A DNA stretch of 64,000 bases, taken from contig NZ_SDHW01000001.1 of the NCBI RefSeq assembly GCF_004118265.1, positions 558,001 to 622,000 on the forward strand, read 5' to 3'. Source of the DNA: Lacibacter luteus (GTDB taxonomy: Bacteria; Bacteroidota; Bacteroidia; Chitinophagales; Chitinophagaceae). Positions 1 to 9,345 of the stretch are shown here, piece by piece. The translations under genes were made by a program, and so were the position numbers. A model generated the notes under the pieces. The model had not been told where the DNA came from, made no database searches, and worked only from the letters and a program-made list of their open reading frames with translations. Numbering within the stretch: the first letter of the stretch is position 1; every line of letters starts with the position of its first letter.

Positions 1-1818
1 AAATGCTTTTGCACGGGCAATTAATGTTTTTGTACGAGACAAATCCTGCCAGCGTAAATATTCGCCTGCAAGCTCACGTGAGCGTTCGTTCAACAGGAAA
101 CAAAGCATCCTGTCGTATGCAGCAGAATAGCCCAACAAGGTAATAATGTATTCATCTGCTGCAGGTAATGCAGCAACGTTTGTAACTGTTAAACTTGCAG
201 AAGCTGCGGTTGTAACCGGAATATTGTTTGATTCGTAGTAAGAGTTTTCAGGAAAGAATGACGGAGGAATTGATTGCGGAACACTGCTGGGCGCTGCACC
301 ACCATCATAATATACCGAGCGATTTTCGCCGTTTGCATACTGTGCTCTTACACGCAGAGGATTAATATATACTAATGCATCAGCATAGGTACCAACACCG
401 GCTTTTGCCTGGCGAATTTTTGCTTCTGCAGCAATCAGGTATGTTTCAGCAGAACGTGCCAATGTAATATCACGTAAACCTCTTACATCGTTAAAGCCGG
501 CTGTACGTGAACCATCCATAAACTTACTCAGCGATGGAAAACGACGGGTATCGTTCCAGCCGCCATCTGCTGTAACACCATTTTTATACGCTACATAAAC
601 ATGCGGAATGGTTTTTCCCGTGCCGCTGTAAGTAACAGAATTGTTTAACAGGTTTGCAGAAAAACGAGTATCGCCGGGCTGATTAATTACATACATAATA
701 CCCAAATCACCCTGTACATAACCACTGGTTGGTGCATTAGCATTTACCTTATGCTTTGTTCTGAAAGTTTTCCAGAAACGTGAATCGTTTTGCATATCGT
801 AAATGCGATACATAAAGAATGTTGGAGATAAACGGCTGAATGGACGATCACCACTTAAATCACGCTGCATTTGAGCGATATCTTCATAACGTGATACATA
901 ATACAAATGCTGTGTATTTTGGCCGCTTGCCGTTAAATCCGATGTAAACTGAGCTGACAAAATAACTTCACGCAGATTTTCATTTGCACTATTTGGAGAT
1001 GTATAACGCCATAGATCTCCGTAGTTTGGAGCCAGTGCATGATTTGCAATTACGGCATCACACAAAGGTATAATCGCTGCTAAATCGGCTGCTTTTGTTG
1101 ATCCATTCCACGAATCATTAATTTCACTTGTACGACTCAAATAAGCTTTTGCAAGAAAATGTGCTGCAGCATCTTTTGTTATTCTTGCCGGAGAGCCGGT
1201 ATTCGTTAATAAATTATAAGCCTGTGTAAAATCAGCAATAATTAAATCGTACACTTCTTTAGGATTAGCACGGGTAAATTCCAGGTTTACAGTTGTAATT
1301 GGTGAAGTTTGTAAAGGAACTGCACCATACTGGCTTACTAAACGTAAATAGTTATAAGCTCTTAAAAAGTAACCTTCGCCTAAAGCTGTTTTCTTAATTG
1401 CATCAGCTGTAGATGCACTGGCTGTTGCATTTTGAATGATAATGTTAGCTTGACCAATACCAATGTATAAATTATCCCACTGTGCTTCAGCAGCCACCGT
1501 ATTACCGTTGTTTGGTGTTACGAATGAGCCAAAAGTGTTACCATAAGAATTATACATACCGTTTGATGGGTCTCCACCTACACGAAACTCATCTGTACCG
1601 TAACACATATTGGAAAAGGCCATTTCGCCGTTAAACTGAGTGGCAAATACCTGGTGATATGCACCATTAACCAACTGCTGAATACCGGCATCTGTTTTAT
1701 AAAACTCCAGATCTCTGGATGTTTTTAATGTTTCATTTAAAAAACTCTTTTTACAAGATGTAGCCAGCGTCATTACCAGAACGCTAACCAATGCTATATT
1801 TAATATTCTATTTTTCAT
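1..1818 (-). CDS. RagB/SusD-family outer-membrane lipoprotein (C-terminus cut by window edge)
   Basis: This is the surface glycan-binding partner of a SusC transporter. 606 codons are open from the ATG at 1816-1818 to the window edge. The product begins with a lipoprotein signal: a hydrophobic stretch ending in ATSCKK, with the lipidated Cys at residue 22. The SusD-like N-terminal region follows, and near the edge comes the family's typical ERSRELAGEYLRWQDLSRT stretch. SusD proteins have about 500-650 residues, so probably only a few dozen residues are missing. It lies 20 bp downstream of the susC-like gene on the same strand, the standard susC-susD order, so they are surely co-transcribed. 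The glycan ligand cannot be read from the sequence; neighbouring enzymes suggest an acidic, possibly sulfated polysaccharide. Confidence 0.95.
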   Translation of the reverse strand, partial: MKNRILNIALVSVLVMTLATSCKKSFLNETLKTSRDLEFYKTDAGIQQLVNGAYHQVFATQFNGEMAFSNMCYGTDEFRVGGDPSNGMYNSYGNTFGSFVTPNNGNTVAAEAQWDNLYIGIGQANIIIQNATASASTADAIKKTALGEGYFLRAYNYLRLVSQYGAVPLQTSPITTVNLEFTRANPKEVYDLIIADFTQAYNLLTNTGSPARITKDAAAHFLAKAYLSRTSEINDSWNGSTKAADLAAIIPLCDAVIANHALAPNYGDLWRYTSPNSANENLREVILSAQFTSDLTASGQNTQHLYYVSRYEDIAQMQRDLSGDRPFSRLSPTFFMYRIYDMQNDSRFWKTFRTKHKVNANAPTSGYVQGDLGIMYVINQPGDTRFSANLLNNSVTYSGTGKTIPHVYVAYKNGVTADGGWNDTRRFPSLSKFMDGSRTAGFNDVRGLRDITLARSAETYLIAAEAKIRQAKAGVGTYADALVYINPLRVRAQYANGENRSVYYDGGAAPSSVPQSIPPSFFPENSYYESNNIPVTTAASASLTVTNVAALPAADEYIITLLGYSAAYDRMLCFLLNERSRELAGEYLRWQDLSRTKTLIARAKAF

Positions 1819-1838
1819 TTTGTTGAAAATTTAATGAT

Positions 1839-4800
1839 CTAGAAACCTGCGTTAATACCTACAGTAAATCCACGATTTGAAAACATCGAAACCGCATCCA
1901 TATCCATAAACTTAATTTGTGAATACAGCATTGCCGGGTTAGTAGCCTGGAAGTACACACGTAGGTTTTGCATATGCATCGATTTGATCATTTTACTATT
2001 AAAATTGTATGCAAGTGAAACATTACGAACTTTAATGAATGAACCTTTTTTATAACCCAGTGCGCCGGAATAGTTGTCGCCCGAACCTACTGAGTAAAAT
2101 GGTTTTTGATATTCAGCATCTTGATTGTTTTCAGTCCAATAATCAATCTGACGCTGATTACCACGAGCTGTTTGCGCTTCACCACCAGTATTATACCAGT
2201 ACTTTAAACGACCATAGATAAAGAAAGACAATTCAACTCCTTTGTAAGAAAATGAGTTTGTTAATCCCACTACCCACTGTGGTCTTGTATTACCGATTAT
2301 ACCACGATCGTTATTTGCATCAATTTTATTATCACCATTTAAATCATTTGGTTTTACCTGGCCAGGTGTAAATGTGTTACCATTTGCTGCAAACTTTTTT
2401 AAAGTTGCCGTGTCGGAGTATTGCCACATACCATTTGATGAAAATCCATAAATAACACGTATTGGCTGACCAATAAAGTAGTTGTTTAAGATATCATCTT
2501 GTTTACCATTTGCGCCTTCATCAATACGATCTTTTTGAAAGCTTACATTAAGACCACTTGTCCATTGGAAATTCTTTTCAGAAATGTTTACCGTATTAAT
2601 ATTTACATCAACACCTCTGTTTGAAGTTTGACCAAGATTGGTAAGCGTAGTTGAATAACCTGTAACAGTTGGCAAACGTTGCGGGAAAATCAGATCTTTT
2701 GTTTTAGATGTATACACATCAATTACACCCGAAATTCTGTTCTTTAAAATACTGAAATCAATACCAACATTATACTGTGCTGTTTTTTCCCATCTTAAAT
2801 TAGGATTACCCAATTGTGTTGTTGGAAGTGAAGCAGGTATTACACTGCCACCATTTGCATAGAAATAAGGTACGCCGTATGTTAAAGTTTGATAAGGCCC
2901 AATTGCTGAGTTACCTGTAACACCCACACCTACTCTAAATTTCAAATCATTAACAAATGCAACATTCTGCATAAAGTTTTCACGGCTTAAACGCCAGGCA
3001 AGTGCAGCACTTGGAAAGAAATCTCCTTTATATCCTTCGCCAAGTTGAGATGCCGCATCGTAACGTAAAGATGCAGTCAATAAATAACGTTCATCAAAAC
3101 CATAGTTTACACGAGCCATGTAACTTGATAGCTGGCTCTCTTGTAATGGTGTAACACGGTTTATTGTAAGATTTGTTGAAGGGAGTACACTGCTGTTAAG
3201 TTCATACCATTTTTGTGCTGCAAAAGGAATACCGGTACCCACAACTCTGTTTACAGGACTTGCCACATACTTTGTTGCACTTTGTAATAAAGTAACACCG
3301 AAATTATGTTTCTTAATTTCTCTGTTGTAGTAAATCAGGTTATCCAAAGTCCAGGAATAAGTTTTTGCTTCCTGTAGAGATGCACCATTTATACCGCTGC
3401 TTGCTGCAGATTGACCATCAATGTATACACCGTTCGAATAATTAGAAAAATCAGGTCCAAAATTGAAGCGATATTTTAAGCCTTTTAATGCGGGATGAAT
3501 TTTTCCAAAATCAAGCTGTGCATTCATGCTACCAAATGCACGTAATGTTGCACGTTGATCTTGAGTATATTTCTCTTCGCCAATAACTGTTTTGATGGCA
3601 ACGTCGCCACCTGGGTAAAGAATTCTGTTTCCTACAGAATCGTAAGGAACAGCCCATTTAAATAAACCTCTTGCAGAGTTATAAATACTTGTTGCCGGCG
3701 ATCCAACAAAAGACCCAATTACAAGATTCGACTGACCAAATTCCTGAATTCCATATGTAACATTGAAATTAACACCCATGCTAAACCAATCAGTAGCTTG
3801 CACTTCTACGCTTGTTTTGCCGGAATAACGAATAAATTTCTGACCAATAGAAGTTCCTTTGTTGTTTAAGTAACCAAAAGAACCGTAAGCTTTAATTTTA
3901 TTTGTACCGCCGCTTACACTAATTGTATTATCTGTTGTAATACCTGTTTGAGAAACCAAACCGGTCCAATCGGTATTTCCGACTTTTGTACCATCCCAGG
4001 TACCACCTGCCCAACCTTTCGCAATATTTTTCCAGGCGTCAGGATCAGACGTTGCCAGAAAAATATCACGATCATTGGCAATTGTAGGAGCGTCACCACG
4101 AGGACGACCTGTGGGGTTACTGTAATAAACAGCCCAACGACGAAAATCGATATATTCTGAAGCAGACATAATAGGCGCCCAATCACGTACTGTTTCAAAA
4201 GTTGCAGAACTGAAAAAGTTAACCTGTGTTTTACCTGCCTTACCTTGCTTTGTGGTAACGATAACAACACCATTTGCACCCCTTGAACCATAAATAGCGG
4301 TTGCAGATGCATCTTTCAAAACATCAATAGACTCAATATCGTTCGGGTTGATGTACTCAATACCACCGGTAGCCAAAGGAATATTATCTACTACATATAA
4401 AGGATCGTTCGTAGCGTTTAAAGAACGTTCGCCACGAATACGAATTGAACCCAATGTACCGGGGCGTTCGTTCGAAGTAATATCTACACCGGCAACTTTA
4501 CCCTGCATTGCCTGCAAAGCATTATCAACCGGCCTGGAACGAATTTCTTTTTGATTGATACCGGAAACAGAACCGGTTACATCTTTTTTCTTTACTGATG
4601 CGTATCCAATTACAACCACATCTTCAAGCGTTGATGCGCCTGAAGCAAGTGTTACATTAATTGTGTTTCTGTTGTTGATTTCAATTTCCTGATCTGTATA
4701 ACCTACAGACGAAATAACCAGTACCGATTTACCGGAGGGAGCATTTAATTCAAATCCACCATCGGCTCCGGTTGTTGTGCCTACAGTAGTTCCCTTCACC

Positions 4801-4946
4801 AACACACTTGCACCCGACACAGGTTTACCTGCATCATCAGATACTTTACCGGAAACTTTAAATGTGTTTTGTGAAAAAGAAGCGGAGACTAATAGACATG
4901 ACAGCAATAGCAATACGCTGGAGCGTATCCATTTTTTTTCTTTCAT
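1839..4946 (-). CDS. SusC/RagA-family TonB-dependent outer-membrane transporter
   Basis: This 1035-residue outer-membrane protein imports oligosaccharides with its SusD partner, using energy from TonB. A signal peptide (about residues 1-25) is followed by a CarboxypepD_reg-like beta-sandwich (about 28-105), a TonB-box-like segment VVVIGYASVKKKDVTGS (about 110-126), the plug domain (about 125-235, with DPLYVVDNIP and KDASATAIYGSRGANGV), and a beta-barrel to the C-terminal aromatic FTVGINAGF. Length and domain order are normal for the family. It is the first gene of the minus-strand susCD unit, divergent from the GH105 gene across 237 bp. No consensus promoter was identified upstream. Substrate is inferred only from neighbours. 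Confidence 0.97.
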   Translation of the reverse strand: MKEKKWIRSSVLLLLSCLLVSASFSQNTFKVSGKVSDDAGKPVSGASVLVKGTTVGTTTGADGGFELNAPSGKSVLVISSVGYTDQEIEINNRNTINVTLASGASTLEDVVVIGYASVKKKDVTGSVSGINQKEIRSRPVDNALQAMQGKVAGVDITSNERPGTLGSIRIRGERSLNATNDPLYVVDNIPLATGGIEYINPNDIESIDVLKDASATAIYGSRGANGVVIVTTKQGKAGKTQVNFFSSATFETVRDWAPIMSASEYIDFRRWAVYYSNPTGRPRGDAPTIANDRDIFLATSDPDAWKNIAKGWAGGTWDGTKVGNTDWTGLVSQTGITTDNTISVSGGTNKIKAYGSFGYLNNKGTSIGQKFIRYSGKTSVEVQATDWFSMGVNFNVTYGIQEFGQSNLVIGSFVGSPATSIYNSARGLFKWAVPYDSVGNRILYPGGDVAIKTVIGEEKYTQDQRATLRAFGSMNAQLDFGKIHPALKGLKYRFNFGPDFSNYSNGVYIDGQSAASSGINGASLQEAKTYSWTLDNLIYYNREIKKHNFGVTLLQSATKYVASPVNRVVGTGIPFAAQKWYELNSSVLPSTNLTINRVTPLQESQLSSYMARVNYGFDERYLLTASLRYDAASQLGEGYKGDFFPSAALAWRLSRENFMQNVAFVNDLKFRVGVGVTGNSAIGPYQTLTYGVPYFYANGGSVIPASLPTTQLGNPNLRWEKTAQYNVGIDFSILKNRISGVIDVYTSKTKDLIFPQRLPTVTGYSTTLTNLGQTSNRGVDVNINTVNISEKNFQWTSGLNVSFQKDRIDEGANGKQDDILNNYFIGQPIRVIYGFSSNGMWQYSDTATLKKFAANGNTFTPGQVKPNDLNGDNKIDANNDRGIIGNTRPQWVVGLTNSFSYKGVELSFFIYGRLKYWYNTGGEAQTARGNQRQIDYWTENNQDAEYQKPFYSVGSGDNYSGALGYKKGSFIKVRNVSLAYNFNSKMIKSMHMQNLRVYFQATNPAMLYSQIKFMDMDAVSMFSNRGFTVGINAGF

Positions 4947-5045
4947 ATAGCAGCTTGTTAAAAGGTTTAGATTTTAAAAGTAGAAGAATTTCGTAGCGAG
5001 GGTATCCTGTCCTGTCCTGTAGGGCCATATTTATTTACGCAATCG

Positions 5046-5067
5046 TTCCCGATGTGATAATCGGGAA
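5046..5067. repeat. Inverted repeat between susC and GH105 genes
   Basis: TTCCCGAT at 5046-5053 is the exact reverse complement of ATCGGGAA at 5060-5067, with a 6-bp spacer. It lies in the 237-bp divergent gap of the polysaccharide locus. It could be an operator half-site pair, but it also resembles the CCCGATAGCTATCGGG-type palindromes found elsewhere in this window, so a dispersed repeat is equally likely. Confidence 0.45.
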
Positions 5068-5183
5068 TTAAACCTGATAAACTGTAAAATTTCAATGCAA
5101 TTGTTTCAGTTTCAGGATGCAGCAGGATGCCTTTCCTGCCATTATATACTATCATTGACCTTTCTTAAAATAACATTGCTGCT

Positions 5184-6314
5184 ATGCTGAAAAGAATCGT
5201 TTGTCTGCTGTTGATAGGCTCATTTTTATACCCTGCAACAGCCCAGAAATTACCTGCCAAAAAAAAGATACTAAAAACGCTGAGGCTTACCAACCAGTAC
5301 TTCATGAACAAATGGCCCGATGCCGGTAAGCCTATTTTCACCAACATTGAACGCCCCAGCAACATCTGGACAAGAGCTGTTTATTACGAAGGCTTAATGG
5401 CGCTTTATGCCATAGATAAACAACAAGCTTATTACGACTATACATTGCAATGGGGCGAAAAACACAAGTGGGGTTTGCGTGGTGGCATTAAAACACGCAA
5501 TGCCGATAACCAATGTTGCGGTCAAACATATATCGATATGTATTTGCTCGATAACAAACAACATCCCGAACGTGTAAAGGATATTAAAGCTTCTATTGAC
5601 TCGATGATGCTGACATCGAAAGTAGATGACTGGAACTGGATTGATGCATTACAAATGGCGATGCCTGTGTTTGTAAAACTCGGTAACCTTTATAACAATA
5701 CTGCTTACTTCGACCGTATGTACGAAATGTATGCATTCTCTAAACATAAACATGGAGGCAATGGTTTGTATAACCAGGCCGAAAAATTATGGTGGAGAGA
5801 TAAAGATTTTGTTCCTCCTTATAAAGAACCAAATGGCGATGATTGTTATTGGAGCCGTGGCAATGGCTGGGTTGTTGCCGCATTGGTAAAAACATTGGAA
5901 GCCTTACCAAAAACCGACCCACATTATAACGAATACCTGCAGGACTATAAAGACATGTGTGCTGCTTTACTTCCATTGCAACGTACCGATGGTTATTGGA
6001 ATGTAAGTTTGAATGATGCCAACCATTTTGGAGGTAAAGAAGTATCTGGTACATCACTGTTCATCTATGGTTTTGCATGGGGTATCAACAACGGCATCCT
6101 CGATAAAAAAACATACCAGCCTTCTATTGCAAAAGCATGGAGTGCCATGTGCAAAGAAGCAGTACATACAGATGGTAAACTGGGTTATGTACAAGGTACC
6201 GGTAAAGAACCAAAAGACGGCCAACCTGTTACTTATACCAGCACACCCGATTTTGAAGACTACGGCTTAGGTTGTTTCCTACTTGCAGGAACAGAAATTT
6301 ACAAACTGAAATAA
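5184..6314 (+). CDS. GH105/GH88-type unsaturated (rhamnogalacturonyl/glucuronyl) hydrolase
   Basis: This 376-residue periplasmic enzyme removes the 4,5-unsaturated uronic acid that polysaccharide lyases leave at the non-reducing end of oligosaccharides. It has a signal peptide (about 1-20, ending ATAQ). The (alpha/alpha)6-barrel signatures of the YteR/YesR group are visible: NADNQCCGQTYIDMY with D108, WNWIDALQMAMP with D154 (the probable general acid/base region) and WSRGNGW (223-229). Length is typical. The next gene, a GH2 glycosidase, begins 9 bp after the stop, so the two are co-transcribed. GH105 members act on rhamnogalacturonan, ulvan or arabinogalactan products; which of these applies cannot be decided here. 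No polysaccharide lyase is visible in the window. Confidence 0.92.
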   Translation: MLKRIVCLLLIGSFLYPATAQKLPAKKKILKTLRLTNQYFMNKWPDAGKPIFTNIERPSNIWTRAVYYEGLMALYAIDKQQAYYDYTLQWGEKHKWGLRGGIKTRNADNQCCGQTYIDMYLLDNKQHPERVKDIKASIDSMMLTSKVDDWNWIDALQMAMPVFVKLGNLYNNTAYFDRMYEMYAFSKHKHGGNGLYNQAEKLWWRDKDFVPPYKEPNGDDCYWSRGNGWVVAALVKTLEALPKTDPHYNEYLQDYKDMCAALLPLQRTDGYWNVSLNDANHFGGKEVSGTSLFIYGFAWGINNGILDKKTYQPSIAKAWSAMCKEAVHTDGKLGYVQGTGKEPKDGQPVTYTSTPDFEDYGLGCFLLAGTEIYKLK

Positions 6315-6323
6315 TTTAAAGGA

Positions 6324-9272
6324 ATGAAAAAGATATTACTCATAGCAGCAATGAACATTGCTGCTCTCTTTTCATTTGCACAACGCAGTAAATACAATTT
6401 CAATCATGAATGGAAAGTATTTATTGGCGACGATTCTGCTGCTGTTGCCCCCGCTTATAATGACAGCAAATGGAAACAGGTTACACTCCCCTATGCCTGG
6501 AACGAAGATGATGCTTTTAAGAAAGACATTGTTGATCTTTCAACCAACATTGCATGGTATAGAAAGAAATTTAAGCTTCCTGCAACAGCGAAAGATCAAA
6601 AAGTATTTATTGAATTTGAAGGCGCACGACAGTCTGCTGCTGTTTATGTAAACGGTGTGTATGTGGGATTGTACGAAAACGGTGTTTCAGCTTTTGGTTA
6701 CGACATCAGCAAACTGTTGAAGTTCGGTAACGAAGAAAATGTAATAGCTGTGCGTACCGATAACAGCTGGGAATACCGTGAAAAAGAAACCAACACCAAG
6801 TACCAATGGATCGACAGAAACTTCAATGCCAATTATGGAGGTCTCAGCAAAAATGTGTTTCTGCATGTAACAGGTACAGTTTATCAAACATTACCCTTGT
6901 ACAACAATCTTGGTACAACAGGAACATACATTTATGCAAAAGACTTTGATATAAAGAACAGAAAAGCAACAATCGTTGCATCATCCGAAATCAAAAACGA
7001 ATCGGGTAAAGCACAAACAGCAGCGTATGTTGTAACAGTAAAAGACATGAATGGTGTTGTGGTGAAAACTTTTTCATCTGCAGCAACCATTATTCATGCA
7101 AATGAAACAAAAACCATCAGTGCTTCTGCTGCAACATCCAATCTTAATTTCTGGAGCTGGGGCTATGGTTATTTGTACGATGTGGAAACAAGTCTGCTCA
7201 TCAATGGAAAAATTACAGATGCTGTTGTTACCAAAACAGGTTTCCGCAAAACAGCATTTAAAGACGGAATGATCTGGCTCAACGACCGTGTAATACAGGT
7301 GCATGGCTATGCACAACGCACAAGTAACGAATGGCCTGCTGTTGGCATGAGTGTACCTGCATGGTTAAGCGATTACAGTAACAACCTGATGGTTGAAAGC
7401 AATGGCAATCTGGTACGTTGGATGCACATCACACCCTGGAAGCAGGATGTGGAAAGCTGCGATCGTGTTGGTTTAATGCAGGCCATGCCCGCAGGTGATG
7501 CGGAGAAAGATGTTACCGGCACACGTTGGGAACAACGTAAAACTGTTATGCGTGAAGCCATCATTTACAACCGCAATAATCCAAGCATTATTTTTTACGA
7601 ATGTGGTAACGAAAGCATCAGCGAAGAGCATATGTTTGAAATGAAAGCCATACGTGACGAATATGACCCATTCGGTGGCAGGTCCATCGGCAGCAGGGAA
7701 ATGCTCGACAGCAAAACTGCAGAGTATGGTGGCGAAATGTTATACATCAACAAGAGTGCACATATACCCATGTGGGCAATGGAATATTCAAGAGATGAAG
7801 GTTTGCGTAAGTATTGGGATGACTATTCATTTCCTTTTCATAAAGATGGAGATGGTCCCTTGCACAAAGGTGAGCCTGCAAAAATTTACAACCGTAATAT
7901 GGAGTCGCATGCGTTGGAAAATATTGCACGCTGGTACGATTACTGGAAAGAACGACCCGGCACAGGCAAACGTGTAAGCTCCGGCGGTGTAAACATTGTA
8001 TTCTCCGAAACCAATACGCATCATCGTGGTGCAGAAAATTATCGCAGAAGTGGTGAAACAGATGCATTACGCATCATTAAAGAAAACTTTTATGCTCACC
8101 AGGTAATGTGGGATGGCTGGGTTGATGTGGAGAAGCCACGCATTCACATCATTGGTCATTGGAATTACAGCGACACTACAGTGAAAGATCTGTTTGTGAT
8201 TTCATCTGCAGATAAAGTTGAATTGTTTGTAAACGGTAAGTCGTTAGGTTTTGGTGAGCAAAGTAACCGTTTCCAGTTTACCTTCAAACAAGTGAAATGG
8301 CAGACAGGTATAATCAAAGCCATTGGTTACGATGTAAATGGCAAACAACTCTGCTCAACACAAAAAACAACTGCAGGCAAGCCTGTTGCTTTGCGCCTGA
8401 AATCAATTACACATCCAAAAGGTATGCAGGCCAATGGACATGATCTTGCATTGGTTGAAGTGGAAGTTATTGATGCAAAAGGGCAACGTTGTCCGCTTGC
8501 GTTCAACACGATCAATTTTAAACTGGAAGGTGAAGCAGAATGGAGAGGCGGCATGGCACAGGGGCCCGACAACTACATTCTATCCAAACAAATTCCTGTT
8601 GAATGTGGTGTAAACAGAGTACTCATACGCAGCACAACAAAAGCAGGAACCATTCAACTTATTGCAACTGCAGATGGGTTAAGCCCTGCAAGTATTCAAC
8701 TGCAATCAACTGCTGTTCCGGTAAGTAACGGTCTCAGCAAACAATTACCATCTTATGGGTTGAAAGGCAATCTGCAACGTGGACCAACTCCTTTAACGCC
8801 ATCTTTCAAACAAACAAGAAAAGCATTGACGATTGTAAAAGCAATAGCAGGATCACGAAGTGACAGTGCATTTGCAAGTTTCGACGACAATGAATTGACC
8901 GATTGGTTCAACGATGGACAGCTTTCAACTGCATGGATCGAATACGAACTGGATAAGCCAGGCACTGTAAGTGAAGTAACGCTAAAGCTGAACAATTTCC
9001 GTACACGCTCCTACCCTGTTCGTATAACGGTTGATGGGCAGGAAGTTTTCAACGGCAATACAACTACGGGTCTTGGTTATTGCACTATTTCGTGCAAACG
9101 TTTGACCGGTAGTAAAGTGCGGATCGAATTAGTAAAATCGAGTAATTTAACCGGCGAAACTTCAACAGAAGTATCAGGTAAAAAATTAGATGATGGTGTA
9201 ACCCGCAATGATGCCAACAGCAAAGGCCGTTTAAGCATTATTGAAGTGGAGATTTACGAAGCACTGAAATAA
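6324..9272 (+). CDS. Glycoside hydrolase family 2 protein with C-terminal discoidin-like domain
   Basis: This 982-residue secreted exo-glycosidase belongs to the beta-galactosidase/beta-glucuronidase superfamily. It has a signal peptide (about 1-19), a GH2 sugar-binding jelly roll (about 25-185), an immunoglobulin-like domain (about 195-305) and a TIM barrel (about 308-620) with acid/base E430 in YECGNES. E487 in WAMEYSRDEG, 57 residues later, is the likely nucleophile. Further beta domains follow, and the last ~115 residues (DWFNDGQLSTAWIEYELD, then the IEVEIYEALK end) look like an F5/8 type C-like module. It is co-transcribed with the GH105 gene 9 bp upstream. Substrate specificity in GH2 is not readable from motifs; the GH105 and sulfatase neighbours suggest an acidic polysaccharide. 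Confidence 0.9.
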   Translation: MKKILLIAAMNIAALFSFAQRSKYNFNHEWKVFIGDDSAAVAPAYNDSKWKQVTLPYAWNEDDAFKKDIVDLSTNIAWYRKKFKLPATAKDQKVFIEFEGARQSAAVYVNGVYVGLYENGVSAFGYDISKLLKFGNEENVIAVRTDNSWEYREKETNTKYQWIDRNFNANYGGLSKNVFLHVTGTVYQTLPLYNNLGTTGTYIYAKDFDIKNRKATIVASSEIKNESGKAQTAAYVVTVKDMNGVVVKTFSSAATIIHANETKTISASAATSNLNFWSWGYGYLYDVETSLLINGKITDAVVTKTGFRKTAFKDGMIWLNDRVIQVHGYAQRTSNEWPAVGMSVPAWLSDYSNNLMVESNGNLVRWMHITPWKQDVESCDRVGLMQAMPAGDAEKDVTGTRWEQRKTVMREAIIYNRNNPSIIFYECGNESISEEHMFEMKAIRDEYDPFGGRSIGSREMLDSKTAEYGGEMLYINKSAHIPMWAMEYSRDEGLRKYWDDYSFPFHKDGDGPLHKGEPAKIYNRNMESHALENIARWYDYWKERPGTGKRVSSGGVNIVFSETNTHHRGAENYRRSGETDALRIIKENFYAHQVMWDGWVDVEKPRIHIIGHWNYSDTTVKDLFVISSADKVELFVNGKSLGFGEQSNRFQFTFKQVKWQTGIIKAIGYDVNGKQLCSTQKTTAGKPVALRLKSITHPKGMQANGHDLALVEVEVIDAKGQRCPLAFNTINFKLEGEAEWRGGMAQGPDNYILSKQIPVECGVNRVLIRSTTKAGTIQLIATADGLSPASIQLQSTAVPVSNGLSKQLPSYGLKGNLQRGPTPLTPSFKQTRKALTIVKAIAGSRSDSAFASFDDNELTDWFNDGQLSTAWIEYELDKPGTVSEVTLKLNNFRTRSYPVRITVDGQEVFNGNTTTGLGYCTISCKRLTGSKVRIELVKSSNLTGETSTEVSGKKLDDGVTRNDANSKGRLSIIEVEIYEALK

Positions 9273-9300
9273 AACAAAAACGATAACACAACATCAAAAA

Positions 9301-9341
9301 AACGTCGGCTGAATTTAAAAGAACAACCGGCGTTTTAGTTT
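9301..9341 (+). terminator. Terminator-like hairpin after the GH2 gene
   Basis: AACGTCGG (9301-9308) pairs with CCGGCGTT (9327-9334) through one G-T wobble, with an 18-nt loop, and runs into TTTTAGTTT. It lies in the 73-bp gap before the next gene, so it may partly uncouple GH105-GH2 from the downstream pair. The long loop makes it weak. Confidence 0.45.
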
Positions 9342-9345
9342 ACAT